Shown: positions 1-11,240 of the stretch, piece by piece
Numbering within the stretch: position 1 is the first letter of the stretch
Layout of the letters: each line of letters opens with the position of its first letter
Notes under the pieces: model-generated
Told to the model about the DNA's origin: nothing
What the model saw: the letters and a program-made list of their open reading frames with translations, nothing else
Database searches by the model: none
From: Rutidosis leptorrhynchoides
Lineage: Eukaryota; Streptophyta; Magnoliopsida; Asterales; Asteraceae
Assembly (NCBI RefSeq): GCF_046630445.1
Contig: NC_092333.1
Span: 101,282,501-101,346,500, forward strand
Direction of reading: 5' to 3'
DNA: 64,000 bases
Position numbers and translations under genes: made by a program

Positions 1-80
1 TCAAAACCTCACTATGAAATCAATGAATGATGTATTCTTCCAAATGGATTTGGATGGGTCATCACAAACAATCCAGAGTG

Positions 81-937
81 CAATAGTTTGTAGAAATTTG
101 GCGACCTGAGTATCGCACGATTGCAAGACTTGCTACTACTTTGTCACAAGCGCATATGTTGGCAAAGGTAACTGAAAGTGACATTAAGGTGGCCAAGAGT
201 GTGAAAACTGAAAGTGTGTCGCAAGTGAAACCATCGGCAAGTCAGTCTAACCAGCAATCAAAGAAATCAAGTCGATTTAAGCCAAAAGGGCAATCTAGTC
301 AGGGTGGATTAGTGTCAAGCAGTCAGAAAATATGGTGTAGAGCGTGTAAGTCTTCGCACAGTGGACAGTGTTCAGCATTCATGAAACGGTGTTTTCATTG
401 TGGTATAGTGGGACTGAGCCTCAAGATTGTTCATTTAAGAATAACGTGTGTTGGAACTACCATAAAGAGGGTCACAGATCTGCAGAGTGTCCAGCTGCAA
501 GAAAGAGTTATTTCGCGGCGGGGTCCGGGTCAGGGGTACGTGTTGTGTCAGTTGGGGGATCATCTGCTTCTTCTGTGGGGCAGAAGCGCAAGAATCCTCC
601 ACCACCTGAAGCTAGAGCCTTTCAGATGTCAGTAGACGCTGCCACTGATACTGATGATGCAATCACCGGTATGTTCTTAGTAAATTCTGTGCCGGCTCGT
701 GTACTATTTGACTGTGGAGCAAATCGCTCGTTTGTGTCAACTACATTTTGTGCTAAGTTAAATGTGCCTGTTAGTGTATTAAATGAACCCTTAAGTGTTG
801 AAGTGGGTGACGGTAGAACAGTTCCAGTCACAAAGTTTGTGTCTGGAATTACTATTGACATAGAGGGTAGTCTTTTCTCTGTGACTTGTTTAGTGATGCC
901 TATACCAAGCTTTGATGTAGTGTTAGGCATGAATTAG
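81..937 (+). pseudogene. Gypsy gag C-terminus and protease (broken)
   Basis: Gag normally packages the element RNA and the protease cuts the polyprotein. Gag-like residues (EYRTIARLATTLSQAH) read from about 105, followed by a Ser/Lys/Gln-rich stretch. The zinc-knuckle region begins with CRACKSSHSGQC and CFHCG near 340-400. A frameshift near 400 moves the frame; the next knuckle reads CWNYHKEGHRSAEC, so its second Cys is Tyr. The protease motif is LFDCGANRSFVS near 706-740, with Cys in place of the usual Ser of DSGA. A TAG at 934-936 stands where the family has Trp. These breaks preclude a functional product. Confidence 0.88.
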
Positions 938-2645
938 CTTAGTGACCATAAGGCCGATATTAAGTGCGATAGGAAAGTTATACTATTTCCCGGGGGCTGG
1001 TGGAAAATGGGTAGTGGCTCGTGGTGATCGTGGCAGGATCCGTTGTCCATTATTGTCAATGATGAAAGCTCAGAAATCTTTGGCCAAGGGTTGTGATTCT
1101 TTCTTAGCCTATGTGATCAATGTAAAGAAGGAAAAGAAGGTAGTGTTCGATATTCCCGTGGTGTCTGAATATCCAGAAGTGTTCCCAGATGAATTGCCAG
1201 GCTTACCGCCAATCAGGGAAGTTGAATATAAGATCGAGTTAGTGCCAGGGGCTACGCCGGTTTCTAAAGCTCCGTATAGATTAGCCCCTTCAGAAATTCA
1301 TGAAATGATGTCCCAAATTCAAGAACTGTTGGACCGCGGGTTCATTCGTCTGAGTTCTTCGCCGTGGGGTGCACCAGTGTTTTTCGTGAAAAAGAAAGAT
1401 GGTACGCTCCGAATGTGTATAGATTATCGTGAGCTAAATAAAAGAATGATGAAGAATAAGTATCCACTTCCTAGAATAGATGACCTATTTGATCAGCTTC
1501 AAGGAGCTTCGTTCTTTTCGAAAATAGATCTACGTTCGGGATATCACCAGGTTCGTGTTGCTTTATCTGACATTCCTAAGACTGCATTTCGTACTCGTTA
1601 TGGTCATTATGAGTTCTTAGTGATGCAGTTTGCATTAACCAACGCTCCAGCAATTTTCATGGATCTTATGAATAGGGTGTGTAAACCATTTTTGGATAAG
1701 TTTGTTATCGTGTTCATTGATGACATCTTAGTGTACTCCAAAACCAAATCCGAGCATGCTGAGCATTTAAGACAAGTGTTGGAACTTTTGAAATGTGAAC
1801 AATTGTATGCAAAGTTTTCCAAGTGTGAGTTCTGGTTACGTGAAGTTCAATTTTTGGGTCATATTATCTGTGCGGATGGTATAAAAGTGGATCCATCTAA
1901 AATTGAAGCTGTGATGAATTGGAATTCACCAAAGAATCCAACAGAAATCAAGAGTTTTCTAGGATTGGCCGGGTACTACCGATGATTTATTAAAGATTTT
2001 TCAAAGATTGCAAGTTCTTTGACAAAGTTAACTAGAAAGGATGTGTCTTTTCAGTAGGGTAATGAACAAGAAACTGCGTTTCAGACCTTGAAAAGTTTAT
2101 TGTGTAAAGCACTAGTGTTAGTCTTACCTGAAGGATCCGACGACTTCGTTGTGTATTGCGATGCGTCTTTATCCAGTTTGGGCTGTGTATTAATGCAAAG
2201 AGATCGTGTAATTGCGTATGCGTCTCGACAGTTAAAACCAAGTGAAAAGAATTACCCAGCAAATGACTTAGAAATGGCTGCAGTAGTGTTTGCGTTAAAG
2301 TTGTGGAGACATTATCTTTATGGTACGTACTGTGTTATCTGCACCGATCATAAAATTTTACAGTATATCTTTTCGCAGAAAGAGATGAACATGCGTCAGA
2401 GACGGTGGAAAGAATTAATTAAGGATTACGACTGTGAGATCAGATATCATCCTGGCAAGGCAAACGTCGTGGCTGATGCGTTAAGTCGTAAGAAATCCGT
2501 TGACAGTGTAAAGTTTATGCGAATTGAGATTGTGTATGATTTAGTGGATCGACTAAAGATAGCTCAACTCGAAGCATTACAAGATGAACATTTGAAATCT
2601 GAGTTAATGGTGAAAAGAAAAGAAGAATTGATGAATGATTCTTGA
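938..2645 (+). pseudogene. Gypsy reverse transcriptase and RNase H (broken)
   Basis: The reading resumes in another frame at 942. RT landmarks are [51 protein letters not shown] and the catalytic FIDDILVY (about 1713-1736). The usual [10 protein letters not shown] reads [10 protein letters not shown], with two substitutions next to the active site. TGA at 1983-1985 replaces an Arg after GYYR, and TAG at 2055-2057 replaces a Trp. RNase H follows, with VVYCDAS, ASRQLK, CTDHK and ADALSR to about 2490. TGA at 2643-2645 again sits at an expected Trp. All four codons differ from the expected sense codon by one C:G to T:A change. Confidence 0.92.
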
Positions 2646-4018
2646 GGATTAAAGACTTATCGTGAACGAGTTTGGGTACCGTTATTTGGAGGATTGAGGG
2701 ATTTAATCTTAAATGAAGCACATAAATCTAGATTATCTGTGCATCCCGGTAGTACAAAAACGTACCATGATCTGAAAGTGTTACATTGGTGGCCAACTAT
2801 GAAAGCAGACATCGCGCAATACGTGGAAAAGTGTCATATTTGCGCCCAACTGAAAGCAGAACACCAAAAACTATATGGGTCTTTGCGTCAATTAGAAATT
2901 CCAGAGTGGAAATCGGAACATATCACTATGGATTTTGTGACAAAACTACCCAGAACCCAGAATGGAAATGATATGATTTGGGTAATAGTGGACCGTTTAA
3001 CCAAAAGTGCGCATTTTCTAGCTACTAGTGAAACAGCTTCATTGACCAAATTAGCTCAGTTGTACCTAAATGAAATAGTATCACGACATGGGATACCGTT
3101 GTCTATTGTGTCAGATAAAGATTCCCGATTTGTGTCTAATTTCTGGAATAGTCTACAAGAAAATTTGGGTACTCGTGTCAACCTTAGTACAGCTTATCAT
3201 CCTCAGACTAACGGTCAAAGTGAACGAACTATTCAGTCTTTAGAGGATATGTTAAGGGCTTGTGTGTTAGAGTATGGTGGATCGTGGGATTATCATCTAC
3301 CATTGATCGAATTTGCTTACAACAACTCCTATCATTCAAGTATTGGCATGCCGACGTATGAAATGTTGTATGGTAGAAAGTATCAAACTCCATCGTGTTG
3401 GTTGGAGGATGGTGAGAAACAGTTTGCGGGTCCAGAAATTGTGCAGCAGACTGCAGAAAAAGTGGCTATCGCACGTGAAAAGCTGAAAGCTGCTAGAGAT
3501 CGGCAAAAGATATATGCAGATCCTCGTCGACGACCAATGACGTTTACTGTGGGTGAACGTGTGATTTTAAAAGTGTCACTGTGGAAGGGTGTAATTCGAT
3601 TCGGTAAACGAGGAAAACTAGCTCCGAGGTATATTGGTCCTTTTAGAATTCATCAAGTGCTGAATGATCAAACTGTAGTATTAGATCTCCCTCCAGAGTT
3701 AGCAGGTATTCATGACACGTTTAACATATGCTACATTCGTAAGTGTAAGTGGACGACGAAAGTCAAATTCTTCCTCTCCAAGATTTGAAAGTAGATTCAA
3801 GTAAGAAATTGGTGGAAGAACCAGTGAGGATCGTCGACAGAAAAGTGACTAAGTTGCGCAAGAAACAGATTTCAATGGTGCTTGTGGAATGGAAGCATAG
3901 TTTAGGCACCAATCTGACATGGGAGACTGAGGAATTAATGACCTCTAGATACCCTCATCTATTTAATCGTGACCAGATTCTGAGGATGGAATCTCCTTTA
4001 AGGGGGGTAGATTTGTAA
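2646..4018 (+). pseudogene. Gypsy integrase and chromodomain (broken near the end)
   Basis: Integrase inserts the cDNA and the chromodomain can steer it to chromatin. The HHCC zinc-binding region reads HKSRLSVHPGSTKTYHDL, then KCHICAQLKAEHQK. The catalytic core has D in TMDFVTKLPR, D in IVSDKDSRF and E in GQSERTIQSLEDM (about 2930-3260). A frame break near 3750 separates FNICYIRKCK from the tail, which reads EEPVRIVDRKVTKLRKKQI and VEWKHSLGTNLTWETEE before ending at 4018. That tail is a typical chromodomain of plant gypsy elements. The stop lies just inside the LTR and next to the polypurine tract, as is usual. Confidence 0.92.
4001..4013 (+). promoter_or_regulatory. Polypurine tract of gypsy element 1
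   Basis: AGGGGGGTAGATT lies immediately before the TGTAACATCC start of the LTR. It is the expected primer site for plus-strand DNA synthesis. Confidence 0.85.
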
Positions 4019-4688
4019 CATCCTAGCTTTGGGCCTAGTAGGTAATGACTTATTTACCCTTCTGTGCTAAAATAGTGATTTTAATAATTATGTGCTTTAT
4101 AATTATTGTGTATGGGATAGCGTGCGTTTTTTGACAAGGGTCACATAACATATTTTCTTTTATGAATTGAATTTAGAATGAATAAGTTATTAAAGATTTC
4201 GGGTTTCAGATAACTGGTAAATACCTGTGTGTTAGACGGGAGAGCTTACCTTAGTGTGAAGAAACCTAAAATTAAATATATACTCCGTACGATCATTACT
4301 TGCTAATTTTAGCAAGAATATAACCCTAAAACACACATTTGCTTTCTAAATCCAAAAATCAAAAAGTGTAATTCGAAGCTTGTGATTTCGTGCATCTGAT
4401 TCAAGTGATTTCAAGCATCAAAACAAGGTATAAATCTCAGATTTTGAAGAATTAAATTGAGTTGTAAATGGGTTTTGAAAAAGTTAACTTTTATTCTTGA
4501 TTCTTGCTTTGAATGTGTTTGTTATGCTTGTTTGAGGTTAGAAATAGATTATATATGTGTTATATAGTGTTCTTGGGTCATTGGATTGATCAAAACAAGC
4601 AGAAATCGAGTTTTTTGTGTAAAAAACTCAAAAACAGCGAGCTGGAAGTGTTCTTTAGTACCCACACATTTGATCACACTTTTGAGGT

Positions 4689-4746
4689 CTCAACCACGCG
4701 GTTGAGGGCTCAACCTTACGCTTTAGGGCTCAACCACGCGGTTGAG
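4689..4746 (+). repeat. Palindrome triplet in gypsy-1 LTR (CTCAACC-ACGC-GGTTGAG)
   Basis: Two exact copies of an 18-bp word with 7-bp inverted arms lie at 4689-4706 and 4729-4746. A degenerate copy lies between them at 4709-4726. Start-to-start spacing is 20 and 20 bp. Confidence 0.85.
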
Positions 4747-4930
4747 CAGTGGTCAGCTTTTGGTAAAATTGAAAAGGCTATAACTTTCAAACCGTAACTT
4801 CGTTTTTGACAAATAAACTATCGTTGGAATCATCTGGAGATGTAGTATCCAATGATAAGGTTTTAAAATAATAAATCAAACTTTAGGTTGGGTGTAAAGA
4901 GCTGGAATTGCAACTGTACTGCTGTACTTG

Positions 4931-5118
4931 CTCAACCGTGCGTCTGAGGCACTCACTCGTGCGAGTGAAGTGTCCATTCGCATGAGTGAGATACTAAACC
5001 TTGTGAGTAGGTTTGTTAATCACTAGTATAAGTGATAGTTCAGTCGTGCGAGTGAGGATACTCACCCGTGCGAGTGAGCATAGTCAGTCGCACGAGTGAG
5101 ACCTCATCCATGTGAGTG
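4931..5118 (+). repeat. Array of about nine phased palindromes (consensus CACTCG-TG-CGAGTG)
   Basis: Centres that I place by eye are near 4939.5, 4960.5, 4981.5, 5002.5, 5027.5, 5047.5, 5069.5, 5091.5 and 5111.5. Spacing is thus 20-25 bp. The best copies are at 4953-4968, 5041-5054 and 5063-5076; those near 5002 and 5111 are degenerate. The sequence between copies is not conserved. Confidence 0.8.
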
Positions 5119-5974
5119 ACAATGTTTGTATGTTTGGGTCAAGTGTAATTCTGACCCATTTACTGTATTGCTATTATATTTATTCTAATGAGTAATTTAA
5201 TTGAAAAGTGTACTAACTAGAGAACTGATATTCTCAGGTGATAAACGGAAAGGTGAAGGCTCAGTGATATAAGACAACTGAGTACTTGTGCTTCCAGGTG
5301 AATGGGATTATCTTTATGGATGTGATTATACAGTGACAAGTATAGTGATCCGTGTCATGCTTATAATTAGACTGTGTAATGAGTCTGTGACCAGTATTGT
5401 GACTATATGTGATTATGTGCACACCAGTGAATGTCGATGCGTGTAATTCTGACGTAAGAGGTCAATGCTATTTACCTTGTGTATTTAAGGTGATAGTATT
5501 GGTTCCAAGTGCTACTGATTAGTGGTATAGTATGAATGACGAGTGTGTCACATCTGGAAGACTATATCAGTGACTCAGTAGTGTGGGCTATCGGTATATT
5601 CTAGCTTGATCAGCTATGGGTTGCCGGTCCTCTTGTGTATGGCTTTAAGTGATTCAGTGCCTTTAAGATGTGCTTGATGCATGTAGTGATGTCCACTTAG
5701 ATATTGCTATTCACTTAGCGTTATGCTAATTCACCCACAGTATTTTGCCCTGCAGGTATAGATTAGCAGCTTTTGATGGGTTTTGCAAGGCAAGTGAAGA
5801 TGTTTGACACAGTGAATAACTCTGATGTTTTGTAATAAAGAATATGGTCAAATGGTTTGTATTAATAACATAACACCTGTGATTTTGTGTAATCATATAA
5901 ATATGTACTAATATATGATATGTAAATTAATAAGTCTTCCGCTGTGAATAAAAAAAAAGTACGGTGTTACAAGT

Positions 5975-5986
5975 TGGTATCAGAGC
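5975..5986 (+). promoter_or_regulatory. Primer-binding site, initiator-Met type
   Basis: TGGTATCAGAGC matches the widely used plant retrotransposon site complementary to the 3' end of initiator tRNA-Met. It lies three bases after the LTR end, so this LTR behaves as a 5' LTR on its right side. Confidence 0.88.
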
Positions 5987-6015
5987 ATAGATTTGGCAGT
6001 ATGTGCACTGTGTAA

Positions 6016-6684
6016 GTGACTTCTCCTGTTGCTACTATTAGTGGTTTAAAATACTATAGTATTTTTCTCGATCACTTCACTCATTATGTTTGGGTTTTTC
6101 AATTACATTATAAATCAGATGCACTTAACATATTCGTTCAATTTCGTACATTTGTAAAAACTCAATTTAAACAAGAAATAAAAGCATTCAAATGTGATCA
6201 CGGTGGTGAATTCGACAACAAAGCGTTTCACCATCTTCTCCAATATAATGGCATTCAATTTTGCTTCTCATGCCCTCAGACTTCTCCGCAAAACGGGAAG
6301 TCTGAACGTATGCTTCGCACCATCAACAATCTATTTCACACCCTTCTTTTTCAAGCTCATCTACCACCCATTTACTGGGTCGAAGCGCTACACATGGCTA
6401 CGTACCTTCTTAATATTCTCCCATCTTCCGCTATTAACCATGAGATACCGCACACCTATCTCTACAAACACAAACCCAACTACAACAACCTCCACGTATT
6501 CGGATGCCTCTGTTACCCACATCTTAATACCAAAAATAAACTTTCTCCGCGATCCACTCCATGCATTTTTCTCCGCTATCCATCTCATCACCGAGGCTAC
6601 AGATGCCTCGACCTCACCACCAACAAAATCATATTATCCCGTCACGTCACCTTTGATGAAACTTCTTTTCCTTCGGTTCTATGA
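6016..6684 (+). pseudogene. Copia 1 integrase (fragment)
   Basis: The fragment begins inside the integrase core at TSPVATISGLKYYSIFLDH. The second catalytic Asp is in KCDHGGEFDN and the Glu is in QNGKSERMLRTINNL. The GCLCYPHL region and a copia-type tail (TPCIFLRYPSHHRGYRC, RHVTFDE) follow. The first catalytic Asp and the zinc-binding domain lie upstream of the break near 6015 and are lost. The frame closes at 6684 in the variable linker before RT. The Pro/Thr-rich sequence at 6685-6960 is that linker. Confidence 0.9.
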
Positions 6685-6867
6685 CTCCCACTCAACCACC
6701 TTCTTACGATTTCTTAGACCCCCCACCAAATCTCTTCTCTCGCACTCTTCATCTCTCGCACCCTGACATCACTTCTACTACCTCAACCACATACTCTACG
6801 GAGACACAACCTCCTCCTACTGAGGCTACCTCTTCCAATACCTACTAGGAGACACAGCCATCTCCAT

Positions 6868-8072
6868 TTGAGGCCTCAGGCTACCGCTACTACTACATCC
6901 ATGGAGACACAGCCTCCTCCCGCTGAGGCTACCACCACTACTGCCTCTCAGTCCACTCATCCTATGATCACCCGTACCTGCCTTGGTATAACTAAACCTG
7001 TCCAACGACTTAATCTCCACACGTCTGTCGTATCTCCCATTCCGCATGTTTACCCTAACGCTCTCCATGACCCTAATTGGAAACAAGCTATGAATGATGA
7101 ATTTAATGCTTTAATTAACAACAGTACTTGGAAACTTGTGCCTCGCCCATCGGACACGAACATAGTTCACTCTGTGTGGCTATTCATGCACAAATTTAAT
7201 GCAGATGGTAATTTGAGTAGGTACAAGGGTCGACTGGGGGCTAATGGTCGCAGCCAACAGGTTGACATTGATTGCGATGAGACTTTTAGCCAGGTTGTTA
7301 AACCGGCCAGCATACGGACTGTTCTTAGTTTGGCGGTTTCTCGGCATTGGCATGTTCATCAGCTAGATGTCAAGAACACCTTTCTTCATGGTCAGCTCTC
7401 TGAGACCGTTTACATGCATCAGCCTCATAGGTTTCGAAATCCTCGATATCCAGATCATATATGCTTATTACAGAAATCACTATACGGTCTTAAATAGGCC
7501 CCTCGTCCATAATTTCAGCATTTTGCAGGGTATGCTCAGTGGATTGGTTTTCAACATAGCCGTTGCGACACTTATCTGTTTATTTATCAACAGGGATCGG
7601 ACACCGCTTATCTGCTTTTGTATGTTGATGATATTGTCTTGACTGCATCTTCTACAAGTTTACTTCAGCGGATCATTACATCCTTACAAAGGGAGTTTGC
7701 TATGACTGATCTAGGTCCATTGAACTACTCTGGGCATTTCTGCTACTCGCACCACCACTGGTCTCTTCTTGTCTCATAAACAGTATGATACAGAGATTCT
7801 CGAGCATGCGGATACGGCCATATGTCATCCATGTCGGACCCCGGTTGAACCGGGTGCTAAACTGACCACTCACGGCCCTTCTGTGCAGGATCCGTCTCTC
7901 TATCGCAGCCTTTCGGGCGCACTACAGTATCTGACTTTCACTCGTCCAGACATCTCATATGATGTTCAACAAATTTGTCTCTTCATTCATGATCCTCGAG
8001 AGTAGCATTTTCTAGCTCTCAAACGGATACTGAAGTATATTTTGGGCACCACCCATCATGGTCTACAGCTTT
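6868..8072 (+). pseudogene. Copia 1 reverse transcriptase (broken)
   Basis: RT of the RVT_2 type begins around DPNWKQAMNDEFNAL (about 7070). It continues through YKGRLGANGRSQQ, HQLDVKNTFLHGQL and LLQKSLYGLK. TAG at 7495-7497 replaces the Gln of the family's LKQAPR motif (CAG to TAG), and a frame change follows. The catalytic YVDD is intact at 7621-7632. A further shift lies near 7725. RPDISYDVQQ follows, with TAG at 8003-8005 where Gln is expected. The sequence reads up to HHGLQL, where the LTR element at 8073 interrupts it. Confidence 0.9.
8068..8072 (+). repeat. Target-site duplication, left copy (GCTTT)
   Basis: GCTTT precedes the inserted LTR element and pairs with GGTTT at 16337-16341. 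The match is four of five bases. Confidence 0.75.
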
Positions 8073-8298
8073 TGTAACACCCCGTTTCTCGGTTACGCGT
8101 TATTTCGAACGTCATTCGAAATACGAGGCATGTAAGCGTATTTTTGGACCCCAAATAAAGTTTGAGTTGATGATTCAAAACCTTACCATTAGAAAGGAAA
8201 TCTCATTACGTTTCCAACGATATTTGGTTCATCGAAAACGGAGTTACGGTTTGAAAGTTACGACCCAAAAAAGTTTCAGTTTCAGACTCAGTTCATTG

Positions 8299-8329
8299 GG
8301 ACGCCGTCCAACCTTTTTGGACGCCGTCC
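8299..8329 (+). repeat. Palindrome pair GGACGCCGTCC near the LTR start
   Basis: Cores lie at 8299-8309 and 8319-8329, centres 20 bp apart. The second extends to 9-bp arms (TTTTGGACG/CGTCCAAAA). The matching pair in the 3' LTR is at 14275-14285 (one base changed) and 14295-14305. Confidence 0.9.
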
Positions 8330-9565
8330 AAAAGGCCTGACGGGCCAGTAGCTGTATTTTACTTAAAATTAAAGGGGTACTTTGGTCTTTTCACTTGGGA
8401 TCGGTTTGGGATCATCAAAACTGATCTAGAACTCAATTGGAGCTCATTTTTCATCCACACAAACACTCTCAACCATATCTAGAGAGAGAGTAAGAGTTTA
8501 GAGAGAGAGAGATCTTAATTTGGAGAGGAAGGAGTCGAATTCTCGCCAAAGATCGGGTTTTAAAGTTGTTCCTCTCGTTCTTGGCTACGTGGTGGTAGTA
8601 TTGGTAAGTTCAAACTCTGAATTTTATTTGCTAGATTTGCTATTCAAGTTAGGGTTTGAGCTTCATTAGTTGTGAAACCCTTTTAGATGATGAAATGGGT
8701 TTATGGTGACTAGTTATTCTTGTCACTTGGCGGGTTTTGGGTTGGATGACGATTTGGCCATGATTAGGCTTTGATAATGGGTTTAATCACTAGGTTTAGT
8801 GATTATGGAAGTGTTGGAACACTTTTGGGTGTGTTTGGTTAACTAATTTTGAAATGGGTCAAAATTAGGGTTTTGGTGTCAAAATGGGTGAGACACGTGT
8901 TTAACACTTGTGTTAGGGTTTTATCGGTATGTTAGGACCATTTTCACTCGTGTTAGTGAATATTGGTTAGTTTGAGCGTGTTTTGTGCTTGGAAGTGCAT
9001 TTGGGTCGAAATTGCACTAAGTGTCGATTGGGTTGGTTTGTAAGTCAACCCTAATTGTGTTGTTGTATTTTTGATAATGGAATAGGTACATTCCATCGGC
9101 GAGTTACGGATTATTTCGGTAGCATTCATCAAGGCGACAATGTGAGTGTTAATATCCTATGTGCATATGTATGTGTAGGATGGGTGAGGGTCGGGTGAAG
9201 TGGTTCTCAGTTATAGAACTCACTTCACATATAGGTGGATATGATGGACTTGTGTATAGGTCCAATTGGCACGGTTGTGCATTTTTGTTGACCACCTTTG
9301 GTGAGGTACACATTTTGTGTGTACGTCATCACACGTGTTTGTGATGTGGATGATATAACCCCATTGGCGAAGGATTTTGATATTGAGAAGTGAGTCACGT
9401 GTGGATGCGGATTCAAGATGATGCGTGTAGTTCAGTCATCTTATTGAGATAGTAGTCTCGTGTGATTGCGGATTTACTAAGGCTCGTGTAGTTCGGCCAA
9501 TCTTCTTTGTGGCATTTGGTTTTCGGTATTGGGTTAAGGGGTTAAGCTTGGGCGTTTATATATTG

Positions 9566-9616
<51 letters not shown>
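9566..9616 (+). repeat. (TA)n microsatellite in 5' LTR
   Basis: A pure TA run of about 50 bp. The same site in the 3' LTR (15545-15591) carries a slightly shorter run. Confidence 0.95.
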
Positions 9617-9619
<3 letters not shown>

Positions 9620-10219
9620 GTATTATTGTGATGTAGCCAACCCTCCGGGTGTAGCTTATTGGCGTTGTTCACATCGTCGTTGGTGAACTTACTTTATTGT
9701 TGTTAGCTTGTTGCTTAGTGATCGTACGGTATGCTTAGATTAGCTTGCCTTATATTTGGATGCTCCGGTATGCGTTAATTGTTTATTGTTGTGGCGTGTC
9801 CATTTTATGCATATATATGTATGTAGTATATTCTCACTCACTAAGCGTTAGCTTACCCTCTCATTGTTTACATTTTTATAGATTGCATGGATGCGGTGGC
9901 TCGGGTAAGTGTGCGACTAGTGGACTTGCGTATTTTGCTTTAGAAGACTTGCTTTTGGATTCGATTAGGATTGGGTAGCGTATCCCCAATCACCATGCTC
10001 GGTCTATGTTTTGAATTAAACTAAATGGGTCGAAATGGTCACTTTGTAGTAATATGGGTCGATGTGGGCCCGGTGTTGTAAAATTCGGTTTTATTGTGGA
10101 AAACTCTTAGGTTTAATTATTATAACATATTGTGAAAGTGTTTTGGTTTAAAAGTGTCGGGAAGCGGGTTTTTCGCCCGTGTGTAATTATTAAACAGATC
10201 AGAACCTGGCAGATTATTT

Positions 10220-10269
10220 GGACGCCGTCCAAAAGGCTTGGACGCCGTCCAGGAATCTGGACGCCGTCC
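10220..10269 (+). repeat. Palindrome triplet GGACGCCGTCC near the LTR end
   Basis: Cores lie at 10220-10230, 10240-10250 and 10259-10269, with centres 20 and 19 bp apart. The 3' LTR has four copies at the equivalent place. Confidence 0.9.
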
Positions 10270-10337
10270 AGATGTGTTGTTCCAGAAATTTTTTTATGGC
10301 ACGTTTTTGGAAGGATAACGGGTTGGGTTATTACAAG

Positions 10338-10349
10338 TGGTATCAGAGC
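10338..10349 (+). promoter_or_regulatory. Primer-binding site, initiator-Met type
   Basis: TGGTATCAGAGC follows the 5' LTR end by two bases. It is the expected minus-strand DNA primer site. Confidence 0.92.
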
Positions 10350-10769
10350 ATGGTCTAAGGGATTTAGGTGACTTGAGATAGGTGCCTAGACTTAGACTTT
10401 TGTGTGTGCTTATTTGTTGCGGGACTTGTAGGATTACGGGTTAGAATGGGTTATAGTTAGTGCCTTGTTTGTAGGTGGACTAACGTTTATATTAGTAATG
10501 CGGATATTATTAATATATTATTGTGTTGTGATAATAATTCTTGCGTGTGCTTATATCGCGTAGAATTTTTTTGTGTTTGTTTATATCATCGAGCGAGGCG
10601 ATCATTATACTAACGAGTTGATACGGCGTGTTTGCGTAATAAGGACTTGCAAACCTTATTACGGGTGCAAATTGTGTCTAGCAAGTGATGTACAACGAGT
10701 GATTTGCAAAATGGGGCGGTGTTGTGTGTGTGATTTTATACGTTCGTGATCTAATCGCTTTGCATTCCT

Positions 10770-11240
10770 TTGAATGGCGACGGGAAATGGGATCGAGACG
10801 AACGACGTGGAGTTAACGCTAGATTTGCGGCCGCCGTTGCGGAGCAAATGAGTGCGTTTCGAGAAGAAATTGATAGGAAGTATTCCGAACTTCAATGTAG
10901 TGGTGAAATGGAGCGTTGTCTTAAGAGCTTCATGAGGACTAAACCCCCAATGTATGACGGGAAACCGGATCCTTTGGTAAGCACCACATGGATCTCGGAT
11001 GTCGAAAGGTGTTTACGCACTATTGAATGCCCTCCCGAGAAGAGGACAAGACTCGCTACTAGCTTGTTGCGGGGTAGGGTGAAGGATTGGTTGGATGGTA
11101 AGATTGATCTTGTCGGTGGTGAACCATTCATGGCGTTATCGTAGGATGATTTTAAGGAGGAATTCTTCGAGGAGTTCCGGACTGGGGCCGATTTGATAGA
11201 ATTGCGCCGTTTGAGTTTGGGTTTGTTAAATGCATTGTGA
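10770..11240 (+). pseudogene. Gypsy-like gag fragment of the non-autonomous element
   Basis: The readable frame resembles the retrotransposon Gag domain: FMRTKPPMYDGKPDPLVSTT, WISDVERCLRTIECPPEKR and LLRGRVKDWLDG, with the usual PPxFDGxxDP-like opening. TAG at 11142-11144 stands where the family has Trp. Beyond it the same frame continues DDFKEEFFEEFRTGADLIEL to about 11240. Upstream, a Glu/Lys-rich segment (SAFREEIDRKYSEL) may form a coiled coil. There is no zinc knuckle and no protease after it. The ATG at 10770 is only the first in-frame Met. It may once have packaged RNA, but it is not intact now. Confidence 0.75.

Larger units (their letters stand above)
4014..5971 (+). repeat. LTR of gypsy element 1 (1,958 bp)
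   Basis: It starts TGTAACATCC after the polypurine tract and ends GGTGTTACA, giving TGTAAC/GTTACA inverted ends. It is followed three bases later by a Met-type primer-binding site. The second LTR of the element is outside the window. It contains two clusters of short palindromes, described separately. Confidence 0.85.
1..6014 (+). mobile_element. Ty3/gypsy chromovirus-type LTR retrotransposon, 5' end outside window, decayed
   Basis: The order is the C-terminal part of Gag, zinc knuckles, aspartic protease, RT, RNase H, integrase, chromodomain, polypurine tract, then an LTR. Integrase after RNase H and a C-terminal chromodomain place it among the chromoviruses; the long LTR fits a Tekay/Del-like lineage (inference). 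The coding part is broken by frameshifts and several stops. The LTR is followed by a primer-binding site and about 28 bp of leader, then by copia integrase sequence near 6015. The right edge is therefore not a normal 3' end. Confidence 0.93.
8073..10335 (+). repeat. 5' LTR of the non-autonomous element (2,263 bp)
   Basis: It begins TGTAACACCCCG and ends GGTTATTACA. In the first ~300 aligned bases I count seven mismatches against the 3' LTR. It holds a (TA)n tract near 9566-9616 and five GGACGCCGTCC palindromes. Confidence 0.93.

Noticed and set aside
4931-5118. CRISPR-like array of short palindromes
   Set aside because: Repeat plus spacer is only ~21 bp, there are no cas genes, and the sequence is a plant LTR.
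5975-5986. tRNA-Met gene
   Set aside because: Only the 12-nt primer-binding site is present (also at 10338 and 38270). No cloverleaf could be formed around it.
9159-9344. 61-codon frame repeated at 15147-15332, with antisense partners
   Set aside because: It lies inside the LTR pair of the LARD-like element. Conservation reflects LTR identity, not coding.
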